40,142 bases of DNA, taken from Deltaproteobacteria bacterium. Its GTDB lineage: Bacteria > Myxococcota_A > Bradymonadia > REDH01. A program made the position numbers and the translations under genes. The notes beneath the pieces were generated by a model that saw only the letters and a list, made by a program, of their open reading frames with translations, made no database searches and was not told the DNA's origin. Positions 1 through 6,616 of this stretch are shown here, piece after piece (the first letter of the stretch is position 1; the number at the start of each line of letters is the position of its first letter). The DNA is taken from contig REDH01000193.1 in NCBI GenBank assembly GCA_007693585.1, forward strand, positions 1 to 40,142, in the 5' to 3' direction.

Positions 1-311
1 CCGCCAGCCCCCTCGAACTCCCCCATACCACCCATGACTCCACCCAAGACGACGACGCCCCCGACGACGACGACGCCGAAAGACGCATCGCAAGCTGGGC
101 CATCGAGACCGGCGTAGGCCTCCCCGACCTCAAGAAACGACTCGAGACCGCACTCATCCGCGAAGCCCTCGTCCTCGCCGATGGCAACGTCACCCACGCC
201 GCGCGACTCCTCGACATGAAGCGCCCCAGACTCTCCCAGCTGATCAACGCCAGCCCCGAACTCGAAGCCCTCAAGACTCGGCTCGCCCGGCAACAGGCCG
301 AGTCGCAGTAG
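1..311 (+). CDS. Fis-type HTH C-terminus of a transcriptional regulator (5' truncated by window)
   Basis: The reading frame enters from the left edge (first full codon at base 3) and stops at TAG 309-311, leaving about 102 residues. The visible part has an acidic linker with two Asp runs, then a Fis-family helix-turn-helix containing ALIREALVLADGNVTHAA and ending near LSQLINA. This domain normally closes NtrC-type sigma-54-dependent activators, where it binds upstream enhancer sites. The AAA+ and receiver or sensor parts would lie outside the window, so the full architecture is an inference. It could instead be a shorter Fis-only protein. A promoter begins about 50 bp after the stop, so the next gene is probably transcribed separately. 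Confidence 0.8.
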   Translation, partial: ASPLELPHTTHDSTQDDDAPDDDDAERRIASWAIETGVGLPDLKKRLETALIREALVLADGNVTHAARLLDMKRPRLSQLINASPELEALKTRLARQQAESQ

Positions 312-358
312 CCACCACACCCGACGGCTCCCTGGCGCTCTCGTCCCGCAACGCCCGA

Positions 359-387
359 TTGACACCCGTACCTCGGGGGGTTACGCT
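359..387 (+). promoter_or_regulatory. Sigma-70-type promoter for the lipoprotein gene at 417
   Basis: TTGACA at 359-364 and TACGCT at 382-387 are separated by 17 bp. The start codon of the downstream gene lies 29 bp beyond the -10, leaving room for the GGAGG at 406-410. The -35 is a perfect consensus match. Confidence 0.65.
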
Positions 388-416
388 CACACATGGAGCT
401 TTGCCGGAGGTCCTCC

Positions 417-1202
417 GTGAACACGCTTGCACGACTGATCAGTCTCACCCTCCTCGCCGCGCTCATGGTCGCGTGCGCGCAAGAGCCGCCCGTCCCCGAC
501 GAGCCCGCCGCCGCAGCAGCCGAGTCCGCGCTGCACGTCCGCACCTGGCTCGAAATCGAGGACGTCCGGGAACTCGACTCCGCCGTCGAGGTCCGTCACT
601 TCCGCATCCCCTCCGGGCGCTTCGCCTTCCTCAGCGACGATGGCGAGGACCAGCTCCTCGCCATGAGCGCGCCCGTCGACCTCTCCTTCGACGTCCGCTC
701 CGGACAGCTCCGCGTCGCCGGACCCTCCGTGACCCTGCCCGAAGCCGGAACCTGGCGCGTTCGACTTCACCTCTACCCCGAACGCACCGTCAACGGCGAC
801 GCGCGAAGCGTCATCATCAGCGGCACCTGGGACCCCGAACGCGCCGCCGGTGAACCCTCACCGCTGCCCTGGAGACCCAACGAAAAGTCCCACAACGCGC
901 GCTCCTTCTCCTGGACCTCCTCCGCCACCGCCACCGTCGACCTCGAAGCCTTCCAGCTCGACGAAGACGCCAACGGCCTCATCGTCTCCATGCCAATGGA
1001 AGACTGGATCGTCGCCGTCCTCGAACCCTCCCTCCGACAGCGCTTCGACAGCCTCGACGAAAGCCTTCCCCACCCCGACGACCTCCCCGAACACGATGTC
1101 GATACCGAAGAGGTCCCGGGAACCCTCCTCGAGGACGACGGCGCCGGACTCGGACGACTCCTCGAACGCATCAGCGCGACCTTCCTCACCACCGCGCGCT
1201 GA
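417..1202 (+). CDS. Putative lipoprotein of unknown function
   Basis: Encodes 261 aa. I chose GTG 417 because GGAGG (406-410) sits 6 nt upstream. An in-frame ATG at 393 would lie before that site and only lengthen the signal peptide. The N-terminus is a short Lys/Arg-poor signal peptide ending in lipobox LMVAC, with the lipidated Cys at about residue 20 and Ala at +2, so it should be exported and anchored to a membrane. The mature part begins with a Pro/Ala-rich tether and then has alternating beta-rich segments and an acidic Asp/Glu-rich C-terminal third. I recognise no family. The last codons lie inside a tandem duplication shared with the end of the convergent meaB gene. Confidence 0.75.
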   Translation: MNTLARLISLTLLAALMVACAQEPPVPDEPAAAAAESALHVRTWLEIEDVRELDSAVEVRHFRIPSGRFAFLSDDGEDQLLAMSAPVDLSFDVRSGQLRVAGPSVTLPEAGTWRVRLHLYPERTVNGDARSVIISGTWDPERAAGEPSPLPWRPNEKSHNARSFSWTSSATATVDLEAFQLDEDANGLIVSMPMEDWIVAVLEPSLRQRFDSLDESLPHPDDLPEHDVDTEEVPGTLLEDDGAGLGRLLERISATFLTTAR

Positions 1203-1338
1203 ACCCCCCCCCGCCCCCGGCGAACCGCCGATCACGACGGGCCCAGCAGCCCCTCCACCAGCGCGACCTTCCTCACCACCGCGCGCTGAACCCCGCCGGC
1301 GAACCGCCGATCACAACGGGCCCAGCAGCCCCTCCACA
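1172..1338. repeat. Imperfect tandem duplication spanning convergent gene ends
   Basis: Copy 1 covers 1172-1258 (87 bp) and copy 2 covers 1259-1338 (about 80 bp). They are nearly identical except for a shorter C-run in copy 2 and two substitutions. Each copy holds the last codons and stop of the rightward lipoprotein gene (ending ATFLTTAR) and, on the other strand, the last codons and stop of the leftward meaB gene (ending EGLLGPL or EGLLGPS). The lipoprotein uses copy 1 and meaB uses copy 2, so the inner halves are non-coding relics. Confidence 0.85.
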
Positions 1339-2258
1339 AGCTCCGCCGCCAGCGACATCGGACTGCGCTCCCGCCGCAGAACCGCGTCCAGCGATGCGTC
1401 GCCCAGCAGCGCCTCCGCCCGCTCGCGAAGCTGACCCGCCACCTCCACCACCACCTCGTGCCGAAGACGCTCCGCACGCCGCACACCATGCGCCGCCGTC
1501 CCCCGCTGCGCCGCCGCGAGCGACTCCACACGGTCCACCAGCTCCTCCACCCCCTCGCCCACCGTCGCCACCGAACGCACCACCGCCGGCGCCGCCCCGC
1601 GCCCCCCCCCGAGCTGCGCAAGCTGACGAAGCTGACGCACCAGCAGCGACGCGTCCGGACGATCCGCCTTGTTCACGCAGAACACATCCGCGATCTCCAT
1701 GATGCCCGCCTTGATCGACTGCACCTCGTCCCCCAGGCCCGGGACCAGAACCACCACCGTCGTGTCCGCCGTGCGCACCACGTCCACCTCGTCCTGGCCG
1801 ACCCCGACCGTCTCGATCAGAACCCGGTCGTACCCCGCCGCGTCCAGCACGTGCGCCGCCGCCGCCGTCGCCCGGCTCAACCCCCCCAGATGCCCCCGCG
1901 TCGCCAGGCTGTGCACGAACACCCCCTCGTCCCCGGCGTGGTGCTGCATCCGCACCCGATCCCCCAGGATCGCGCCCCCCGTGAACGGCGACGACGGATC
2001 GATCGCCAGCACCCCCACCCGAAACCCGCGCCGCCGCCACGACGCGATCAGGGCGTTGCACAGCGTGGACTTGCCCGCACCCGGTACACCGGTCACCCCC
2101 ACCGTCCACGCCCGACCCGTCGCCGGAAACAACCGCTCCAGCGCCTCGCGCGCACCCGCACGACCATCCGCCAGGCCCCGGATCAGGCGCGCCGTGTGGC
2201 GCACCGACCCCCCGAGCACCGCCTCGGCCAGCGACGCGCCATCGTCCGCGATGGACAT
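1311..2258 (-). CDS. meaB: Methylmalonyl-CoA mutase-associated GTPase MeaB (ArgK family)
   Basis: Encodes 315 aa, normal for the family. Walker A GVPGAGKST lies at residues 57-65. It is followed by an IDPSSP segment, the family signature ETVGVGQDEVDV, and NKAD for guanine recognition. MeaB is a SIMIBI-class P-loop GTPase that protects and reloads adenosylcobalamin in methylmalonyl-CoA mutase or related acyl-CoA mutases. No mutase gene is in the window, so its partner must be elsewhere. The ATG is 3 bp after the stop of the enoyl-CoA hydratase gene, which implies co-transcription and coupled translation. Codons favour G at the third position, unlike the C-ending codons of lon or ugd. The 3' end lies in the tandem duplication. 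Confidence 0.93.
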   Translation of the reverse strand: MSIADDGASLAEAVLGGSVRHTARLIRGLADGRAGAREALERLFPATGRAWTVGVTGVPGAGKSTLCNALIASWRRRGFRVGVLAIDPSSPFTGGAILGDRVRMQHHAGDEGVFVHSLATRGHLGGLSRATAAAAHVLDAAGYDRVLIETVGVGQDEVDVVRTADTTVVVLVPGLGDEVQSIKAGIMEIADVFCVNKADRPDASLLVRQLRQLAQLGGGRGAAPAVVRSVATVGEGVEELVDRVESLAAAQRGTAAHGVRRAERLRHEVVVEVAGQLRERAEALLGDASLDAVLRRERSPMSLAAELVEGLLGPL

Positions 2259-2261
2259 CCC

Positions 2262-3053
2262 TCAGCAGCCCCGGAAATCAGGCCTGCGCTTGCCCAGGAA
2301 CGCCGCCACGCCCTCCCGGGCATCCGCTGACCCGAATCCCTCCGCAAACGCCGCCGTCTCCTCCGTGAGACCCTCGTCCAGCGCCACGTCGAGCGCCCGG
2401 TACGCCAGCCGCTTCGACGCCGCCACCGCAAGCGGAGCCCGCGTCGCGATCTCGTTCACCGTCGCCCGGGCGGCCCCCAGCAGCTCCTCCCCGTCCACCA
2501 CCCGGTTCGCCAGACCGATGCGCAGCGCCTCCTCCGCATCGATCATGCGACCCGTCGTCAGAAGCTCGATCGCCATCGCCACGCCCACACGCCGCGTCAG
2601 CCGCTGCGTCCCACCGAACCCCGCGATCAGCCCCAGATTCACCTCCGGCTGCCCGAACCGCGCCGAGCGCGACGCGTAGATGAAGTCGCACGCAAGCGCC
2701 AGCTCGCACCCCCCACCCAGCGCAAAGCCGTTCACCGCCGCGATGACCGGAACCCGAAGCCGCTCCAGCCGCCGGAACAGCGCCGAGCCCTCCGCCGAGA
2801 ACCGCCGCGCATCTTCCTCCGACATCTCCGGCATCCGCGAGATGTCCGCACCCGCCGCAAAGGCCTTCGGACCTTCGCCGGTGATCACCAGCCCACGCAC
2901 CGCCGACGAGGACTCCACCACGCCGATCGCCGCGCCCAGATCCGCCAGCAGCTCGGCGTTCAGCGCGTTCAGTGCCGCCGGCCGAGACAGCGTGATCGTG
3001 GCGACGTGACCGTCGATCGCAAGCTGCAGGTTCTCGAAGGTCGGAATGCTCAT
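2262..3053 (-). CDS. Enoyl-CoA hydratase/isomerase (crotonase family)
   Basis: Encodes 263 aa. ATG at 3053 was chosen because GGAGG lies 7 nt upstream and the family's N-terminus begins there, although the frame stays open further upstream. Oxyanion-hole segments are AAGAD (about 66-70) and LGGGCE (about 112-117). Glu117 and Glu137 (in GQPEVNLGL) have the 20-residue spacing of the two catalytic glutamates of rat enoyl-CoA hydratase (144/164), which supports true hydratase activity on short-chain trans-2-enoyl-CoA. It lies between the 3-hydroxyacyl-CoA dehydrogenase and meaB genes, forming a fatty-acid or butyrate-type unit. Other crotonase functions cannot be excluded by sequence alone. Confidence 0.92.
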   Translation of the reverse strand: MSIPTFENLQLAIDGHVATITLSRPAALNALNAELLADLGAAIGVVESSSAVRGLVITGEGPKAFAAGADISRMPEMSEEDARRFSAEGSALFRRLERLRVPVIAAVNGFALGGGCELALACDFIYASRSARFGQPEVNLGLIAGFGGTQRLTRRVGVAMAIELLTTGRMIDAEEALRIGLANRVVDGEELLGAARATVNEIATRAPLAVAASKRLAYRALDVALDEGLTEETAAFAEGFGSADAREGVAAFLGKRRPDFRGC

Positions 3054-3078
3054 CGGGGCCTCCGCAATCGGGGGGGAC

Positions 3079-3936
3079 TCAGTTGTAGGTGTGGAAACCG
3101 CGGCCGGCCTTGCGGCCAAGGAACCCGGCGTCCACATGCTGACGAAGCAGCGGGCAGGGACGGTACTTGTCGTCCCCCAGACCCGCGTGAAGCACTTCCA
3201 TGATCGCCAGGACCGTGTCGAGACCGATGAAGTCCGCCAGCGTGAGCGGACCCATCGGCTGGTTCGTGCCCAGCACCATCGCCTGGTCGATGTCCCGCGC
3301 GCTGCCCACCCCCTCCATCAGGGCGTAGCACGCCTCGTTGATCATCGGGATCAGCACCCGGTTCACGATGAACCCGGGGTAGTCACTCGCCGTGACCACC
3401 GTCTTCCCGAGCCGCTCGCATACCGCCGTCGTCTTCGCGCACGTCTCGTCACTCGTGGCCAGGCCGCGGATGATCTCCACGAGCTTCATCACCGGCACCG
3501 GGTTCATGAAGTGCATCCCGATCACCCGCTCCGGACGCTCCGTCACCCCGGCGATCCGCGTGATCGAGATCGACGAGGTGTTCGTCGCCAGGATGGCATC
3601 CGGGCGGCAGACCTCCTCCAGACGACGGAACACCTCGTGCTTCACCTCCGGTGACTCCGTCACCGCCTCCACCACGAGATCGCAGTCCGAGAAGACACCC
3701 GGTTCCGTCGAGGTCGCGATGCGGCCCACGACGGACGCCGCCTCATCCGACGAGATCCGCTCCTTGGCCACCAGCCGATCGATGGCCTTGCGCAGACGCG
3801 CCATCCCCCGCTCGACGCCGGCCTCCGTGCGCTCCACGATCTGTACGTCGAAGCCGGACTGTGCAGCCACCTGAGCGATGCCGCTGCCCATCTGGCCAGC
3901 GCCGAGAATTCCGATCCGCCGGATGCTCTCCGTCAT
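3079..3936 (-). CDS. hbd: 3-hydroxybutyryl-CoA (3-hydroxyacyl-CoA) dehydrogenase
   Basis: Encodes 285 aa, close to the usual length of about 283. ATG at 3936 is preceded by a GGAG-type site. The NAD-binding Rossmann motif GAGQMG lies at 12-17, followed by NTSSISIT and the catalytic His region GMHFMNPVPVMKLVEI. The C-terminal helical domain starts at DYPGFIVNRVL and ends with FLGRKAGRGFHTYN. The enzyme oxidises 3-hydroxyacyl-CoA to 3-oxoacyl-CoA, the step after the adjacent hydratase. The stop is 25 bp before the hydratase start. The frame stays open far upstream, but that extension antisenses nothing recognisable and is a high-GC artefact. Confidence 0.94.
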   Translation of the reverse strand: MTESIRRIGILGAGQMGSGIAQVAAQSGFDVQIVERTEAGVERGMARLRKAIDRLVAKERISSDEAASVVGRIATSTEPGVFSDCDLVVEAVTESPEVKHEVFRRLEEVCRPDAILATNTSSISITRIAGVTERPERVIGMHFMNPVPVMKLVEIIRGLATSDETCAKTTAVCERLGKTVVTASDYPGFIVNRVLIPMINEACYALMEGVGSARDIDQAMVLGTNQPMGPLTLADFIGLDTVLAIMEVLHAGLGDDKYRPCPLLRQHVDAGFLGRKAGRGFHTYN

Positions 3937-3967
3937 GTCTCCACTCTCCAGGCAGTGGGCAGCCTCA

Positions 3968-3993
3968 CGTCCCCACGGGGACGCCGGCGCCGG
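3968..3993. other. Two adjacent palindromes between the metallophosphoesterase and hbd genes
   Basis: A 7-bp perfect inverted repeat (3968-3983, arms CGTCCCC/GGGGACG) abuts the palindrome CCGGCGCCGG (3984-3993). They sit 6 nt after the metallophosphoesterase stop. No T-tract follows on the minus strand, so this could be an attenuating or mRNA-stabilising hairpin between two halves of one leftward transcript, or chance in GC-rich DNA. Confidence 0.35.
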
Positions 3994-3998
3994 GTCGT

Positions 3999-4940
3999 CT
4001 ACGCAAGCCCCGGAAAAGGGGCGTCCCGTCCCGGGGCGGGAAGGGCGTCGAGGGACACCTCCACCCAGGGCGAAAACGCATCCCGAGTGGCATCCCACAT
4101 CCGAAAGTGCAACCCCGTCAGCCGCGGTCCCGAGAACGTGTACCGGCCCACCGCCGCCCGCTTCTCCGGTCGGGCGGCCAGGCCGAGAGACGCGCTCCCC
4201 AGTCCGCTCGCCACCGTCGAGGGGGCGTCCGCCAGGCGACGGACCTGATGATGGTGGTTGTGGCCATGCAGCAGGAGGTCCACCCCGCACCGTCTGCAGA
4301 GAGCCCGCAGCGCCGGGCCGTCCCGCAGGTTCCGCCGCTCGTCGGAACGCCGCGCCGGGGCCCGGTCCGGATGATGGTGGGCGGCGATCACCACCGCCTG
4401 CCCCGCGTCCCGCTCCGCCGAGCAGACCCGCTCCAGCCGAGCGAGCTGCTCGTCGCCAACCCGGCCCCACGCCATGAACGGCGGGGTCGCCACCGCCGTG
4501 TTCACATGCACGAGCGAGACCGGGCCGATGCGGAGAAGCCGCGGCCAGCCCCCGCCGTCCCCCGCCTCCGGCGCGAGAAGATCCTCCAGCTCGCGCTCCA
4601 GCACCCCGACCGACCCGGCCAGGTAGACGTCGTGATTGCCGGGGATCGCGGTCACGGGAATCCCGCTCCGCACCACCGGGTCCAGCCGCAGCCGCGCCGC
4701 ACGGAACTCCGACGGCAGCGCCAGGTTCGTCAGATCGCCCGTCACCACCAGGTGATCCGGCCCATCCTCGCAGACCGCAGCAATGGCCGCGTCCAGTACC
4801 TGCATGTCGTGGGCACCCGATCGGTGCAGACGGTGGTTGAGCCACCCCGTCACGCGCTTCGTCGCCATGTCCCGGGGGCGAAGATCCGCGAAGTCGATCA
4901 CGTGCAGATCCGTGAGCTGAGCGATCCTCGTCGTGCTCAC
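3999..4940 (-). CDS. Calcineurin-like metallophosphoesterase
   Basis: Encodes 313 aa from GTG 4940, preceded by GGAGGAGAG. The start overlaps the stop of the upstream gene by 4 nt (GTGA), so translation is probably coupled. All dimetal motifs are present in order: DLH near the N-terminus (TDLHVIDF), GD (VVTGDLTN), GNHD (IPGNHDVYL), His (IAAHHHPD) and GHNHHH. These ligands bind two metal ions and hydrolyse phosphomonoesters or diesters. The overall pattern resembles CpdA and UDP-diacylglucosamine hydrolase relatives, but the substrate cannot be read from sequence. There is no signal peptide, so it should be cytoplasmic. Its tight coupling to a dead-looking acyl-CoA synthetase relative is unusual. 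Confidence 0.88.
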   Translation of the reverse strand: MSTTRIAQLTDLHVIDFADLRPRDMATKRVTGWLNHRLHRSGAHDMQVLDAAIAAVCEDGPDHLVVTGDLTNLALPSEFRAARLRLDPVVRSGIPVTAIPGNHDVYLAGSVGVLERELEDLLAPEAGDGGGWPRLLRIGPVSLVHVNTAVATPPFMAWGRVGDEQLARLERVCSAERDAGQAVVIAAHHHPDRAPARRSDERRNLRDGPALRALCRRCGVDLLLHGHNHHHQVRRLADAPSTVASGLGSASLGLAARPEKRAAVGRYTFSGPRLTGLHFRMWDATRDAFSPWVEVSLDALPAPGRDAPFPGLA

Positions 4941-6616
4941 GTCTCTCCTCCCTCGTCGATCCGCAACAGGACGTCGTGCGCCAGCGGGCCCCCCGCCAGA
5001 AGCCGCAGCGGGCGGATCGAGAGCGCGAGCCTGCACCCCTCGGGGCCGAGGTGCTGCCGCAGCAGATCGTGCGCCACGAACGCCGCCTCCACACCGCGCT
5101 GCAGGGACTGCTCGGTGGCGGCCCGGATCGCCGGAGGAAGATCGAGCGGCGCGAGCGCATCGCCATACAGGCTGCGCACCGGAAGGCCCACCGAACGCCA
5201 CGTCCGCCCGTTGCCCTCCAGCGACACCATCGGCCCGAACCGGGCATGCTCGACCACGTGGACCGTGAACGCAGGCGTACCCACCGGCACCGGACGCAGC
5301 AGCAGCCCGGCCTCCATCCCGCCCCGCCGGCGGGCGGTGGACAGCAGGTCATGGGCGATTCGCCCCAGCCGTGCGCTGTCCGGAACGATCTCCGCGGCCT
5401 CCGCCATCCCGTCCGCGACGTGCGGTGCCCATGCGCTGATCTCCACGGGAAAGCCCAGGGCAGCGGCCGCCATCGGCGCGTCTTCCACGTACCGGACCAC
5501 CGTGGACGGAGCGAGCGGGATGCCCATCCCCGCCGCCACCTCGCGCTGGGCCTCCACCGGGGCGACATGCCCGGGGTCGCGCCGCAGCGCCATGGCCACC
5601 CGCCGCAGCCGCGATGCGTCCGCCGGGCCGGGGAGCGCGCGCAGGCGGCTCGTTCCGCCGGGCTCCGTGGGCCACGACGTGCCGATGGACACCGCCCGGG
5701 CCGCCTCCCGCGCCTCCACGACCCCCGTCCCGGGAGGCAGCCGCTCGGCGAGCCGACGACACTGCGCGGCGCTCCCGTGCAGGACCACCAGCAGCCCCAC
5801 CTCCGAACGCGCCTGATCCGGATCGGAGAGGCGCACCGCGATCTCCTCCAGCTCCGCCTCCGTCAGCTCGGGGAGATGAAGGAGCACCAGATCGTGGGCC
5901 GTCGTGCGCAGGAACGAACACGCCGCCTCCACCGCCTCGCCCACCGCGCCGGCCACCACCGCTTCCGCGTCCGTGGCACCCGCGCGCCCCGGCTCCGTGC
6001 CGGGCCCCACCACCACGCGCCAGCGCCCGCCGGCATCGGGCAGCGGGCCGCACAGCAGCCGCAGCGCGGCACACAGCGGCTCCCCCCGGGAATGCGACAG
6101 CACCCCGAGGTGCTGCCACCACGACCGCAGAAGATCCCCGTCCGGCTGGTCCCGCTCCCGGTCCACTCGGAACACCGGCTGCTCCCCAGCCACGGCGGAC
6201 AGGGTGTCCCGGAGCGGCCCGAGGGCCTCCGGTGTGGGGACATCGAGCAGCAGCAGCCGCGTCATCGGGTGCCGGACCGCCACCTCGATCCAGTCCGCCA
6301 GCTCCTCCGCGCTGCCGGGGGTCACGGCGGCGCCGAACGACGTGCCGAGACCGCGCTCCGCGAGATCCGACATCCACGCCGCCAGACGCCTGGGGTGATC
6401 GGTGAGCACCGCCACGGGACCGCTGGCGCGCGGCTCCGCCAGACGGCCCGCGTGGAACCGCGCACCGTCCCGGCGCACGAACGAGAGCGCTTCCCCGTCC
6501 GGGTCGATCCGCAGCGCGCCGCCACGGGCCGACTCGGCCACGCGGGACGGTTCCTCCTGCGGATCGCTGCGGGCGCAGTGGCGAACGATGTCGGCGGGGT
6601 CCCGCACCTCAGTCAT
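4937..6616 (-). CDS. Degenerate NDP-forming acyl-CoA synthetase-like (CoA-ligase plus ATP-grasp) protein
   Basis: Encodes 559 aa. Its ATG overlaps the stop of the upstream lipoprotein gene by 8 nt. Residues about 66-150 match the first succinyl-CoA-ligase-like fold (GPVAVLTDHPRRLAAWM, then RHPMTRLLLLDVP). Residues 160-320 match the second (LGVLSHSRGEPLCAALRLL is like the linker of Pat/Acd enzymes). Residues 354-559 match ATP-grasp_5 (AAALGFPVEISAWAPH, HARFGPMVSLEGNG). Known members begin with a CoA-binding Rossmann domain of about 130 aa, carry a catalytic SHTG-type histidine and use an ATP-grasp lysine (VLKxxSPDIxHKSD). Here the first domain is absent and those motifs are not recognisable. 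I infer a non-catalytic or re-purposed relative. The homology is my pattern recognition, not a search result. Confidence 0.65.
   Translation of the reverse strand: MTEVRDPADIVRHCARSDPQEEPSRVAESARGGALRIDPDGEALSFVRRDGARFHAGRLAEPRASGPVAVLTDHPRRLAAWMSDLAERGLGTSFGAAVTPGSAEELADWIEVAVRHPMTRLLLLDVPTPEALGPLRDTLSAVAGEQPVFRVDRERDQPDGDLLRSWWQHLGVLSHSRGEPLCAALRLLCGPLPDAGGRWRVVVGPGTEPGRAGATDAEAVVAGAVGEAVEAACSFLRTTAHDLVLLHLPELTEAELEEIAVRLSDPDQARSEVGLLVVLHGSAAQCRRLAERLPPGTGVVEAREAARAVSIGTSWPTEPGGTSRLRALPGPADASRLRRVAMALRRDPGHVAPVEAQREVAAGMGIPLAPSTVVRYVEDAPMAAAALGFPVEISAWAPHVADGMAEAAEIVPDSARLGRIAHDLLSTARRRGGMEAGLLLRPVPVGTPAFTVHVVEHARFGPMVSLEGNGRTWRSVGLPVRSLYGDALAPLDLPPAIRAATEQSLQRGVEAAFVAHDLLRQHLGPEGCRLALSIRPLRLLAGGPLAHDVLLRIDEGGET

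Noticed and set aside
3079-5568. The hbd frame extended upstream to 829 codons
   Set aside because: The extension runs through the metallophosphoesterase and ATP-grasp-like genes in another frame and gives low-complexity Gly/Arg sequence; hbd has its own start and ribosome-binding site at 3936.
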